From contig JAJJXM010000005.1 in the NCBI GenBank assembly GCA_024516155.1, forward strand, positions 1,054,001 to 1,118,000: a stretch of 64,000 nt of DNA, read 5' to 3'. Within the stretch, counting starts at the first letter, position 1. Every line of letters starts with the position of its first letter. This document shows, piece by piece, positions 49,528-59,900 of this stretch. This stretch comes from Pyronema omphalodes. Taxonomy: Eukaryota > Ascomycota > Pezizomycetes > Pezizales > Pyronemataceae. Made by a program: the position numbers and the translations under genes. Under the pieces are notes generated by a model. It worked only from the letters and a program-made list of their open reading frames with translations. It did no database searches and had not been told where the DNA came from.

Positions 49528-52464
49528 CTACAACTCATCGTGCATTTCAATGATCATGTCCAAATGATCCGCACTTGGAGTATCAATCTTAGGCCCATCC
49601 TCCACAATAGCTTCTTCCTCGGTCTTCTCTTTGTTGAATTTTGTGTTGACCTCCGGGGTCTCGATAGCTTCAGGCTTTTCAAACTTTGCAGTTGGTACAG
49701 GAGAAGCCTCAGGAACGGCAGCAACTGAAACAGTCTCGGGCATGCTCATAAGATTGACAACCAAACTAGTCCAACCCAAAAAGTGAGCAGTCCTCTGTCC
49801 CTTTCCAGTAATGCTGTCATACTGCTCCCAAGCATATCCAGTCTCCTCCCAGTTCTTGTAAACATTCTCCACAACATTCTTCCTCAAATTTTTGTAAATT
49901 CTAGCAGCCTGTTTCTGGTAGGGTCCTTCGACGGTCGCAAGCTCATGAAGACGCTGAATGGCAAGATAGTTGAGATTGATCCAGATAGGGCCTTTCCAGT
50001 AGTTCTCTCCGGTTCCGAAAAGCTCGTCGGCCTTACTCAAACTTCTAAGCCCATACTCAGTCCAAAGCTCCTCTGGGTTCTCAATAAGGTCAAGAACATG
50101 TCCAAGGCGGGAAGAATCCTTCTCGAGCAAGCCAACAAGGAAGGGGAAGATACTGATGTATCCCTTGTGGCAAACGTGAATACTCTCATCGAAATCATCG
50201 ATGGTAGCATCACAGTAAGTATTATGCTTTTCGCTCCAGTGAAGGTCGTCAATATTCTGAGTAACTGCATGCTCGATTCTAGCAAACTCGGCGGCGTCAT
50301 CAGCTTCACCAATGGTTTCTGCGATGCGCCGGATGCATCTGGTCATTAAGCCAACCCAAGAAATAAGGTCGACGTGAAGTTCTCCAGTATGGGGAGGGAT
50401 GGCACGAGGGTAGTCATCGAGTCCGGAAGTGAGGCAATGCTCGGGTGTGCGTCCACGCCAGCGGTAAGCTTCCTTTGAGGAGAAAGCCTTACGGTCCCAA
50501 GCACGGATTTCTCCGGCTTGGGTGGAGCGGAACCAGTTGTAGTGACGACGAAGCTTGGGGTAAATGTCCTTGAGGAACCGCAAGGCAACTTCGGGGTGGT
50601 GGACGTGGGCCATGGGCAGGTCGTCAGATGAGAGACCACATAAAGACTTGGCAGATTCATTCATAGACTGGGCCTTCTCAAAGGTGTCGATGAACTTGGT
50701 GACAATCAAGAATAGGGTAGGCGGATTGGCGTAGTGTGGATACTGGGTCTGAAACTCCTGAGGAACCTTGCTACGAGCTTCATCTCCAAGGATTTGCTCA
50801 CGGGCAATCCAACCGTCGTCGTCAACGAGAGAGAACCAGCTCTTGACAATCTTGAGCGTAAGGTCCATGTCCCATTCAGAAATTGGAAGAAGGTGGAAAC
50901 CCTCGTCCCAGTAGAACCCACGAGGAAAAAATGGGCGAGATGGAATGCTGGTGAAAAGCTCGGTTGGGCCCTCTTCTTTAGCGGCACCAGGTCTCTTCTG
51001 TGCTGCCTGGGCTTCTTCCCAGAAACCTTCCTCCTCCTCGGCATACTCATCGGCGTAGCTACGGTCAACAATAGATGTTCCGTGGAAGAATCCGATACCA
51101 CCCAGAAGGTTGGAGAAAATATTCTCGGCAAACTTGCTGTATTTCTCCGTGTTAAAAGGTGCCTGCCTCTGGAAGACTTTTCCGAAACGCTTGATGAAGG
51201 TTTCGTGGTTCTCGGCAATCTTTGCAGTAAGAACATCAGAGGTCATTGGGCTGGCAGAAGCCGAAGAGTACAATACATCAAACTAAAAATTAATCAAAAA
51301 CTGAACCTATGAATTGGCTTTTCATGAAACTAACCTCGAAAGATCCTTCAAAAACTTTTTGAATAAAGTGCAAGTTTCCGGGGCCGAACTCTGGTTTGAC
51401 AACGAAGGTTTGCCATGCAGGTGGATGATTGTCATTGGCGTACTTGGCCTGTAGTGACTGGAATTTCTCACGAAGCTTCATAAAAAGCAATTCTAGAGAG
51501 TGTAAGTATGACGTATTATGGTTGACTGATATTATAATTACCCTTGGCTTTCCAAACGAGGTTAGGAGGAATCTGTACAGATGCATAAGCCGATCTGTCC
51601 AAAGGTTGTTCCTTCCATTCTACAGCATGACCAAGCTCTGGTGCACGGTTGGTCTGAGGACCAGGGGTAACTTCCAGCTTGAAATCACCAAGCACGGGAA
51701 GACTGCCTTGCAGTTCAATGACTCCCCCCAGCCCTAAGTTGTCTGGTTCATTTAGAAGCTTAATCTCCCCAGCACCCTCGTTTCCTACGTAGAAAAAGAC
51801 GGTTGTCTTCGTGTCTTCCTTGGCTGCGAATTTTGAAAAGCGAATTAGTTAACGGAAATTTTTGAGTAACTGGCAAAATAATACCATCTTCTCGTAGCGT
51901 TCCCTTAATTCGAACTCCCCAGTTCCCACCTAATTGCAATTTGTTAGTTAAAATTCTTGAAACACATAATATTAATTTGGAAATATTATTACCATTATAT
52001 CCACCCTCAACCTTGACAAATTCGGTGCTGATATCAACCTTGTTATGCTTGTCATAAATGACCTGTTTTCCACCGGTTCGTACATCATATTCTTCCCAGC
52101 CATAACCGGCCATATCATCACTTTGCTCACATTGGTGGCGGAAGTCTTTTGTTAAAACTATCAGTACTCTAGCTTAGTCCCGGGGTAGCTCCAAACACCA
52201 ACTTTCTTGGAAATTCTTGTAGTCATCGACATTGGACCACATCAATCCGCTAATTAAGCTTTCAGGAGTCCTCGCTTTAACTCCAAAATATAGATTAGGA
52301 CGGTATGGACCCCATAATAAGGTCTGGTTCGACGAGCGATCGATTTCATTGAGCAGGGTTGCGGTGTCGTCTGAAGCTCTGGCAGGTGTAGTTAACGTGA
52401 ACACCGTAAGCGCGGTAGCCAGTAAGCGGAGAACGCCTTTTCGTTTAGGAGAAGACTCCGCCAT
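49528..52464 (-). CDS. CWH41: Mannosyl-oligosaccharide glucosidase (glucosidase I, GH63)
   Basis: Six exons: 52464-52203, 52145-51993, 51929-51885, 51823-51542, 51492-51335 and 51282-49528, giving 884 residues, phase-consistent. The enzyme removes the outermost alpha-1,2-linked glucose from Glc3Man9GlcNAc2 on new glycoproteins in the ER lumen, the first step of N-glycan trimming. Residues about 8-30 form a hydrophobic signal or anchor segment after a basic N-terminus. The GH63 N-domain has LLWGPYRPNLYFGVKAR and DMAGYGWEEYD. The catalytic (alpha/alpha)6 domain has FFPRGFYWDEGFH (about 418-430), GWIAREQILGDEAR (about 457-470), ENYWKGPIWINLNYLA, and near the end AHFLGWTSLVVNLM. Intron 1 uses an atypical GTTGGT donor, but the join restores NFRHQCEQ...MAGYGW. 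After the usual family end there is an unusual Glu/Pro-rich tail of about 65 residues. The gene is divergent from SmF. Confidence 0.93.
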
Positions 52465-52839
52465 GATGCCGTACAGTTCGGCAATCAGTTTGGAATGGCG
52501 AAATTAAGCGGGGGCGGGGCAATTGGCGATTCGTCGTAAAGAACACAGTTGTCAGTGCTCTAACTCAAGCAGAGCTCCCAGTCAGCGAGTGTAACTCTTG
52601 GCAGCCTGGCCTTCGTAATGCCTGTAAGGAACTGAGCTTTTATGCAGCTTGGCAGCCTTGTCGTGTGCTACGCCGGCTGCGTGAGAGCCTCACCTTAATC
52701 TCAACCTCTCACCTACAGCGCTAGGGCAAAGCAACTACGACCTTAAGATCAATCACGCCCGTCAGCAACGCGTTCGTTACCCTAGAGACTTGACATCTCC
52801 CCCGCCACACATACAGAATCCACATAAGACACCGCAGAA
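52465..52839. promoter_or_regulatory. Divergent promoter between GLS1 and SmF
   Basis: 375 bp separates the two divergent start codons, so the genes must share this stretch for upstream control. It is GC-rich near GLS1 (GCGGGGGCGGGGC at about 52508-52520) and CCTCC-rich near SmF. No specific binding site can be assigned. Confidence 0.55.
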
Positions 52840-53380
52840 ATGAGTGTAAGCGCTCCCCGCCATTCCAACTTTGTTTTCGGGAATGTTTGACAGAAACTGA
52901 CGAGAATAGGCACCTATAAACCCTCGTCCCATGCTCCAGGCATTGTCAGTCTCCTCCTTCATCCCCCTCCTCCTCCACAGCTAGAAGCCCTACAGACTGG
53001 GCATTCAACCCATCCACGCGACTCACTCGAGCTATCTACGAACCATACCCGGTCCACGCGTCAATTATTCGTGTCAGAGCAGTTACTGACTAGCTTTTGA
53101 ACCTACAGAATTGACAAGCCTATCTTGGTTCGTTTGAAGTGGGGATCGACTGAGTACAAGGGAACCTTGGTCAGTGTAGACAGCTATATGAATTTGCAGC
53201 TCTCTAGCACCGAGGAGTTTGTAGATGGCAAAAGCACAGGAAGTTTGGGACAGGTCTTGATCCGGTGAGTTCTACGGTGGTTTGAAGTTATGGACAATTA
53301 AGCTAATTGCCCGACTTAGGTGCAATAACGTTCTATGGATTTCGGCGGCACCAAAGGAAGATGTTTCTATGGAGGATTAG
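52840..53380 (+). CDS. SMX3: Small nuclear ribonucleoprotein SmF
   Basis: Four exons: 52840-52845, 52910-52944, 53109-53264 and 53320-53380, giving 85 residues. The first coding exon is only ATGAGT; exon 2 is 35 nt. The spliced protein reads [20 protein letters not shown], then [20 protein letters not shown] and [15 protein letters not shown] (Sm1 motif), then [14 protein letters not shown] (Sm2 motif) and an acidic tail ending SMED. This is the SmF signature (NPRP N-terminus, DSYMN, IRCNNVLYI). SmF is one of seven proteins of the heteroheptameric ring on U1, U2, U4 and U5 snRNAs. Exon 2 was found by its match to the invariant PxNPRPxLQ sequence; its donor is GTCAGT. Any model that starts at the large exon would lose the N-terminal helix. 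Confidence 0.92.
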
Positions 53381-53738
53381 TGAGAAGAAACGCAACCCCG
53401 GGTTGAAGCTGGCAGAACAAAAGCGAGCCTATCTGCCATTTAATGGTGCATTTTACGGTCACATTTCATACATTTTTTGTTTTCACGATATGATACTAGG
53501 TCTACAGCCGAGACAGAAAAATAATACCGCTGCTGTAAAAGCGTTCTTGGTTGGAAATCATTGCAATTTCGAATCGGATGTTGGCACCTTTCGGCTTACC
53601 GAAATGCTATCCACCAGCATAGTAAGCCACAAATGCAAAGCTATTCATAACGCTCTCCCATCAAACACCTGAAACATTAAGTGATACTTATACAAACCAA
53701 CCCACCGCAAAAGCTTCTGTAACAAGTCCGTTATCTCC
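53381..53738. other. Convergent 3' region of SmF and SNRNP27
   Basis: A plus-strand ORF (53307-53672) runs from SmF exon 4 through this spacer in another frame and is not a gene. Nothing else seen. Confidence 0.5.
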
Positions 53739-54581
53739 CTATGACGGCGAGAGAGCTCTGTTGAAACCACCCGGTCGGTTCCTGAATCCATTAGCATCTA
53801 CCACATAGAATTCATAGATCTGGTAAACATACATATACTGTCGATATTCAGTGACCTTATTTTTCGCAACGGCACCGACGTCATTTCCACGAACTTTCTT
53901 CTGTTTCGTAGTTCCAAACCCTTGGAATCCCATCACAGCAGCCATTTGGGCTTCCAGATCGTCTTCGTCCCCATCAAACACCATGGTATCCGTTTCCTCG
54001 GGCTCCTCAAGCTTCTCTTTCTCCGGTGTAGCCTCCCTTTTTCTCCTAGGCGAAGGTGAACGGCGTCGTTGATCTCGGTCTCCTACGTGGTCACGGTCAC
54101 TGTCTCGGTTCCTTTCGTTTCTATCGCGGTTCGAGACTCTATCTCCTCCGCGGGGACCTCCGCGGTCTCCTCTGTCTCCTCGGCCGTCTCTGTCACGATC
54201 GTGTCCTCTGTCGCCTCTGTCGCCTCTGTCACCCCGATCGCGGTGTTCGCGGCTTCTACTCCTCTTCCCATCTCGTCCGTCTCGCGCGTCACGTCCATCT
54301 CTTGAATCTCGTCCACCTGGCCCATCCCATCCGCCGGATCCACCTCTCTGTCCTCCGCGTCCTCCTCGATCGGTTCCGCGCCCTCTGGTTGGGTATGGTC
54401 CACGGTCACGTCCTCGGTATCCACCATTGTTATTGCTATTACCGGAGGCCTCAGGACTTCTTGAGCGACTGTCTCGACGTTTTGAGTGCTGGAAGTCGGT
54501 GTTCCTACCTCTGTAGTCGCCACGGTCACGGCGTGGGGGTGGAAGGGGTTCGCGTTCGCGACGGCCGGAGTTGCGATCCAT
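53739..54581 (-). CDS. U4/U6.U5 tri-snRNP 27 kDa protein (SNRNP27 family)
   Basis: Two exons, 54581-53833 and 53781-53739, give 263 residues. The N-terminal ~180 residues are Arg/Asp/Gly-rich with RS and RGG repeats (DRGDRGDRG-type), as in the RS-like region of SNRNP27. After an acidic stretch (DGDEDDLEAQ) comes the conserved C-terminal block: MAAVMGFQGFGTTKQKKV, EYRQYMNRPGGFNRALSPS. The family C-terminus is MGFxxFxSTKxxKVxGN ... EYRQYMNRxGGFNRPLD. SNRNP27 helps set 5' splice-site choice within the tri-snRNP in the nucleus. The 51-bp intron (GTATGT ... TGCTAATG ... CAG) is a multiple of three and has no stop, so an unspliced reading would insert 17 residues into the most conserved motif; the family alignment shows it is an intron. 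Long antisense ORFs are shadows of the low-complexity region. Confidence 0.9.
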   Translation of the reverse strand: MDRNSGRREREPLPPPRRDRGDYRGRNTDFQHSKRRDSRSRSPEASGNSNNNGGYRGRDRGPYPTRGRGTDRGGRGGQRGGSGGWDGPGGRDSRDGRDARDGRDGKRSRSREHRDRGDRGDRGDRGHDRDRDGRGDRGDRGGPRGGDRVSNRDRNERNRDSDRDHVGDRDQRRRSPSPRRKREATPEKEKLEEPEETDTMVFDGDEDDLEAQMAAVMGFQGFGTTKQKKVRGNDVGAVAKNKVTEYRQYMYVYQIYEFYVVDANGFRNRPGGFNRALSPS

Positions 54582-55193
54582 TATGTTCTTCGTGTGAGTT
54601 ATGTGGTGAGCTCAGCTGAGAGTGAGTGGGATTTTGGGGTTGTTGAAAGTGGTCCTCGCGTCGGCTGTTGGGCTTTGCTTCGTGATGACGAGGAAAGAGA
54701 GCTTGATGCGTGGTACATAGCAAGGATGAGACGCGCTAGGGAACATTCGAGAAGAACGGGGATCTGCGAGGATTGGAATGGGGAAGCTCACAGATACAAA
54801 CAAAGCAGAAGAAATATGTTTACTTTTTATATACAGCAATTGGCATTGTTGGCATTGTTGGCACTGGTAAACGTGATATCGAAATATCGGTATGTGAAGT
54901 GGATATTCTACGGCCGAAACACTGGCAAGAACTTTTCCGGATCAAAAGTCATCACTGGACGTATCCTTCAGGTTTCGCATTCTGGGTACTCAACCCAAAA
55001 ATACAGAGCACATTGGATATATGAAATACTTTGAACCCAATGCTATATTTAGAACCCCTCCGTCATACTTGCACAAATAACGCCAAACAAAGTTTACATG
55101 TCTACAGCATCTCAAAACTACCACTCCCATGCCTAATGAAGAACAAACGCCACCCCACTATTCATACAAGCCTACATAGCCTAATTGCATCAA
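54582..55193. other. Intergenic region between SNRNP27 and the RF-1 gene
   Basis: About 610 bp holding the SNRNP27 promoter and the 3' flank of the RF-1 gene. A short TTGGCATTG tandem occurs at about 54840-54860. No supported gene. Confidence 0.5.
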
Positions 55194-56550
55194 CTACTTG
55201 AACCAACTAGAAGGCTTCCAAAATGATTCACCACTAGATTCCTCCTTTGGATGTGAGTCTTTTTGGGGACGCTCATGTCCTTGGGTGTTTTGCGGCTCGT
55301 CCTGCTGGCTATTTTTGTACTGGTCTTTCTCCTGATAATCATTCCAGCGGGTGTTTTGGCGGTCTTTCCAGTCATTCCGGCCATGCGTAAAAGGTCTTCG
55401 TGGAGGAGATTTTTCGTCGGAGAACTGCGGGGGCGGTAGGCCATTTTTGATGGCTTCCTCTGACTGCTGTTTTCGACGTTGCTCCTCCAGCTCCTTGGCC
55501 TTTTTCTTTGCCTCCTTCTTCTCTTCAGCCTCTAACTTCTTAAGAGACCTTCTGATTGCTGCTTCCGCCTCTCTCTTCTCTCTTTCCGGTTCCTTCACAG
55601 CATCGATCTTATTCTGTTTCTCGACCTGGGCGTTATGTTGCCTTTCCCAAATAGTATCTACCCATTCAGTGATCTTGGTCATCTCTAATACCCATGTGCC
55701 GTCCTCTTTCTTAACATACTGTGGCTTCTCAACAGTTCTCTGCTCCCACTGCGCAGGATCTCTTCCGGCCGCAATCTGCTCCAAACGAGTTTTGTTGATA
55801 AGATCTTCGTAATTGGTACCTCCATAACCTCGGTACCGGAGAACCATTTCCTCTTCCAATCCTGCCTTAACGCCAGGAAATTCATTAATATCGCCCTCAT
55901 ATTGGACTTCCTGGATCAGAGGAAACGTCGAGTCCCAAGGCATGGGATCAACGTCTTTCGAAGTAACATCAATCCTCTTGGACATTGGCGGCTCGCTAGC
56001 TACTCCGATTATATCCTGCTCTACCACAATATCAGGTTTTTCCGAGACAGGCTTCACCCTAGGTGGTCTTGTGTCGGTTTCCCATTCAACCGGAACCTTG
56101 CCCTTGTTGTGCTTCCTCCTCGTCTTCTTCAAAGCTCTGGCCTTCAAATTGGCTTCATATTCCTGTTTCCAGTTCGACCAAGAGTTCGCACCGTGTGCTT
56201 CCTCATCCAATCGCACGGCTAATAGCTCACGGGCAAGTTTGCGGTTCTGGGAGCGCGATCTGGTTTCTTGACATTTGACGACAATTCCGGTGGGGATATG
56301 TTTAAGCTGGACTGCCGAGGATGTCTTATTGATTTTCTGGCCTCCGGGACCACTAATCCAGGGTGTTAAAGATGCAGCAAAAAGGAAAACCGGTAGGAAA
56401 GTGAAATTACCTGCCGTGGAGAAATACCTCAGTAATTTCTGATTCGTCGATATGAGAAGCTTTAGGTCTCACAGGCCGAGGGGGAAGCCCCCGAAGTGGT
56501 GCGAAGACGCTGAAGGGCCGCCGGAAGTTGAGGAGTCGGAGGAGCGTCAT
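55194..56550 (-). CDS. Mitochondrial RF-1/GGQ-domain rescue factor with long C-terminal extension
   Basis: Two exons, 56550-56411 and 56352-55194, give 432 residues. The N-terminus [20 protein letters not shown] is a basic amphipathic mitochondrial presequence. Residues about 38-133 are an RF-1 domain: [17 protein letters not shown] with GGQ at 50-52, split by the intron just before it; [20 protein letters not shown]; then a basic [13 protein letters not shown] tail that in this family enters the ribosome. It resembles MTRFR(C12orf65)/Rso55, which hydrolyses peptidyl-tRNA on stalled mitoribosomes. Unusually, the same uninterrupted exon continues about 300 more residues: a conserved-looking block ([39 protein letters not shown]), a Lys/Glu/Arg coiled coil (about 310-365) and a hydrophilic end. 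Known Rso55 and MTRFR are about 150-170 residues. The extension is unidentified. A divergent tRNA gene starts 130 bp away. Confidence 0.85.
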
Positions 56551-56680
56551 TATGGTGATGCGGGATACCGAAGATCAAGGCGCGTGCAAAGATGGTGGGG
56601 CACGCACGTGTTGGTGGGCGCGCTAACGAATATTAATATCATTACCAGCTTATGTCAAGTTTATTAACCATTACAATATA

Positions 56681-56766
56681 TCCGTTATGGTGTAGTGGCT
56701 AGCATCGGCCGCTCTCATGTAGAGCATCAATCCGGCCAGACCGGGGTTCAATTCCCCGTAACGGAA
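56681..56766 (+). tRNA. tRNA-Glu (CTC) with 14-bp intron
   Basis: Acceptor stem TCCGTTA (56681-56687) pairs with TAACGGA (56759-56765), discriminator A at 56766. The D arm GTGTAGTGGCTAGCAT is typical of tRNA-Glu. Anticodon stem GGCCG pairs with CGGCC (56733-56737). Loop C-T-CTC-A puts anticodon CTC at 56714-56716; a 14-nt intron (56718-56731) follows position 37, the canonical nuclear site. The T arm is CCGGGGTTCAATTCCCCG. Mature length is 72 nt. The B box GGTTCAATTCC is intact. It runs head-to-head with the RF-1 gene. Confidence 0.95.
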
Positions 56767-56775
56767 TTTCTTTTT
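56767..56775 (+). terminator. RNA polymerase III terminator of tRNA-Glu
   Basis: TTTCTTTTT immediately after the tRNA; the T5 run at 56771-56775 is a standard Pol III stop. Confidence 0.85.
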
Positions 56776-57710
56776 ACAAGTCCGTAGACTTCAGTCCACG
56801 GCTTTGTATGTAGTTTTTGCACAGCCTCCCATCATATATTCTACTTGTTTCAATAAATTCTCTGCAAGAATATTGCACAAAAGAATATCATATGTTTCAA
56901 GAATTCACGTAGTCACAATTTCGTCTGCTTTTAATGTTTAATAAGAAACTTTGGCCCATAAGACAAATCCTACTTTTATGCATCATGGCCAAATACAATA
57001 CATGAACATCTGTCTAAACCCCACTAAGAAATTAACTGAAGTCTACATACGCAAATGAAAACAATTGATACCTTAAGATGAATTAGTACGAGGAAAATCT
57101 GATTATCATGCCTAATTGTGTCCAACTATTTACTCTCATAAATAACGTTTCAGCGATGACGCATAACTTATTCAACTTGGGCTCCTGGCGATTATGATGC
57201 ATTTCGCGTTTTGTCTTTTCTTCCGACCGTGATATCACTAGGGTCTTGAACTATACTCTATCGATTACCTTGATTGATGAGCCTATCGATAGATGCCTCT
57301 TTTAGGTCGATATCTCAAGATCAGAACCTCCAGGTATAGTCAAGATTCGGACTAAATAATTAGTTGGGGGAACTACTGCTAGTTTAATTTTGTTTCAAAT
57401 GCCTCAATGCTAGTTATAACAATCACGTCGTTTTAAAGTAAGCGACTAATTCATCAGAATTAGCTTCCCCACAGCGTTTCTCGAGATGAGATCGCCTTTC
57501 ACATCTCTCCGACGTATGCTTAAAAGGCTAAGCAAAGGTCCTAGGACGGTGTAAATACAGAGCCGTAAATAACACAAAAGCTTTTCATAGTATTTTGAGC
57601 TCATGGATAAGTTTGAAAGTTGCGTATCAAGATTTTAGTTGGATATGTCCATTCACAGAAAATCACTCATTCAAGCGCTGGCCTCCGTCACGAAATATCA
57701 CTATTAATAC
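56776..57710. other. AT-rich region without genes
   Basis: No ORF over 60 codons and no recognisable motif in about 930 bp downstream of the tRNA. Confidence 0.55.
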
Positions 57711-57779
57711 GCGGGCATTCCTGCATAGGCCTTAATGGCCTCGAATGGATGTATGCTTAAAATCAAAATCAAATCAAAG
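57711..57779 (+). mobile_element. Solo 3' end of the same LINE family
   Basis: Reads GCATAGGCCTTAATGGCCTC, GAATGG, then TGTATGCTTAAAATC and AAATC repeats. It aligns nearly base-for-base with the 3' end of the LINE at 22707-22764 (GCATAGGCCTTAAAGGCCTC, GAACGG, TGTATGATTAAAATC, AAATC repeats). Only the terminal ~65 bp is kept. It is followed at about 57781-57825 by a second, more degenerate tail-like copy (TTCAAATGGTGTACAATTAG then AAATC-like A/C-rich DNA), which suggests two severely truncated insertions side by side. Confidence 0.75.
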
Positions 57780-59029
57780 CTTCAAATGGTGTACAATTAG
57801 AAATTAAAAAACCAAATCAAAAAGTCATACACGGGCCTAAGAATATGGAGGCATGTTGATGCCTGTTAGAGCTTTCCCACTAGACAATGTTTAAAGCTCT
57901 TGAGAATAAGCCAATCTTTTGGCCATGGTGCCATTCCCTCTTCAACGAAAGCCCTCCAAACTGAGCAAATCTCTAAATACTAGTAAAAGTTTCACAGAGT
58001 TCTTATTTTCGGGTTGATTAGAGAGAAACACAAAGATGGCCAAGCTGTTCCGCTGTTCCACTGCTCCACTGTTCCGCTTTGGATTTCTCTAGCTACTGGA
58101 AGGAAGAACGCCACAGAAATTTTCTCGGTCCAAAAATTTATTATTTATGCAGTAGTTATACAAAACTCCTTCAATGTCTAAGCTCTGGAAGAAAGGTTCA
58201 AGACCCGAAATCAAACGCAAGTGTAGAATTTTGCTCAAATTTTTCAACATCAAAACCTTGATATACTTGATTATCTCCTCACATGAGCCAAGGCGAGGAT
58301 TCAATTGACCTCGTGAAGACACCAATCATAGGTTTCGCGACTTTTTCAATCAACACTTCAGAGTACATAAGAGATATAATTTTGGGTGTTGTACATCTCG
58401 TGTGAGATTGCAAGCAGTTTGACAATGAATCCAATGAATTTAAATGATAGTTAGTTCAAATAACCCCACAGATATCCACCGTCTACAACTGCATAAGGCC
58501 GTCATGAAGTTTAACGAAGCCCTGCCAAGCTACTATCTTATAAGGCTTCGCCCAGCGCCGTACTAACCTCCACCTCCATATTTAGGGCATGATTGATTCG
58601 ATTGTACTGAGCTGTGGCGAACGAAGCTCCAAAAATATTTCATCTCGCTCTAAATACAGTAAAACATGAGAAGATGCTAGTCAATCTGAAACATCAAAGA
58701 CTTACCGAACAGAACCGCTAACCTCGGTTCTCACTGCAGACCAATCTAGCAATCGAATATCTAAATAGCATTCGGTAAGTAATTACAGCCATCTACTCCC
58801 GGGTATAGTAATAGAACCTCGGATTTGACCGAAATTCTCTACACGTATTACACCGGGATGATATAAGCACGCTAATTTTGCGGCGGAGTTTGTCAAAAGT
58901 ATTACATGCGGCAGCAAGCCAATGTCAAAAGTGTACATTCCGTTGCATCCTGGGCTTTCGAGGATACAGCCATCTACCAACTACCAGATCATTGCAACAA
59001 AAATATCCGAGTTGTTGAATTCCGGGGCA
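57780..59029. other. AT-rich decayed region
   Basis: Includes minus-strand ORFs at 58089-58325 and 58783-58980 with natural-looking composition but no recognised family. TGTTCCGC/TGTTCCAC/TGCTCCAC short tandem repeats occur at about 58045-58078. Confidence 0.4.
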
Positions 59030-59900
59030 TATCCGGTGTAAACTTGTGTCAATAACCCCATTCTCGCAGGCGGGTTAGGATGATATATATACCCAGACCA
59101 CCCATTGATCAGGTGTTAGAAGTGTAAAACCCATGGCCTATAGCCTGAAACTTTGCATACTCCTTGGGAAAAACAACTGTTGCCCTCTCTATGGAGATAG
59201 AATATTCTCAGAACACGGGCTACAAGGTTAAACCCTTCCAAGTTGTTGGGTTATAAGGTATCTCAGGTGTAAACGAAATAGATTTTGATCAATACTAATT
59301 TTCGGGATGAGACATCGACCCGGTGACGGAAGTGTAAATCCCATAGATTTTAGCCTATGATCTTCTGTGAAGTTGGAATTTAATTGCCATTTCCTCGCCA
59401 AGGAAAGCATATTTCTAACATAAAAGACTCAGATATAAAATCTTTTGGCTTCCGAAGTATATGTAGTATATGCTAATCGCATCCCAAATGAATTCCGTGC
59501 TGGAATTACAAAACATGAAATGGTGAACTTCCCGTAAGGATAAAGCAACGCTTTTTCTATTGCGTTTTATAATAAAGCACAATGCGAAACGATTGGTCTA
59601 AAAGTTGTAGCTCTGGAATTACATAGTCAGTAGGGCCATAGGAACCCCAATTAGAATAACCGAATTTGAAACAGCTTGTGATAGCAATCAGGTGTAAACC
59701 GAAATAGAAAAATTGTGGCTATAGCGTTGCTATAGCCTTGTAAGAAGTTCCCCATACCACCGCACGGGACCCAAACTGATCAAACTAGAACCAAATTTTC
59801 GGGTTCAATGAGATCTAGAATAACCGGCGTAAACACATTCCCGTCGAAATTGAATTGGACGCCGAGATAATGATTGACTCGGTACTGGAAGTGCAATTAA
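59030..59900. repeat. Degenerate tandem repeat, GGTGTAAAC / GAAGTGTAAA units
   Basis: Two short anchors alternate. GGTGTAAAC-like anchors fall at about 59034, 59256, 59692 and 59829 (GGCGTAAAC). (G)GAAGTGTAAA-like anchors fall at about 59119, 59326 and 59887 (GGAAGTGCAA). Flanks also match: CCCATGGCCTATAGCCTGAAA against CCCATAGATTTTAGCCTATGA. The anchors are 58-85 bp apart within a unit. This is consistent with three or four diverged copies of a roughly 200-bp unit; no coding frame is shared. Confidence 0.5.

Noticed and set aside
50734..51312. 192-codon plus ORF over glucosidase I, and 176-codon minus ORF at 50706-51236
   Set aside because: Other-frame shadows of the GH63 catalytic exon.
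54056..55034. Plus-strand ORFs of 182-187 codons over SNRNP27
   Set aside because: Produced by the Arg/Asp/Gly-rich codons of the sense gene; low-complexity antisense reading.
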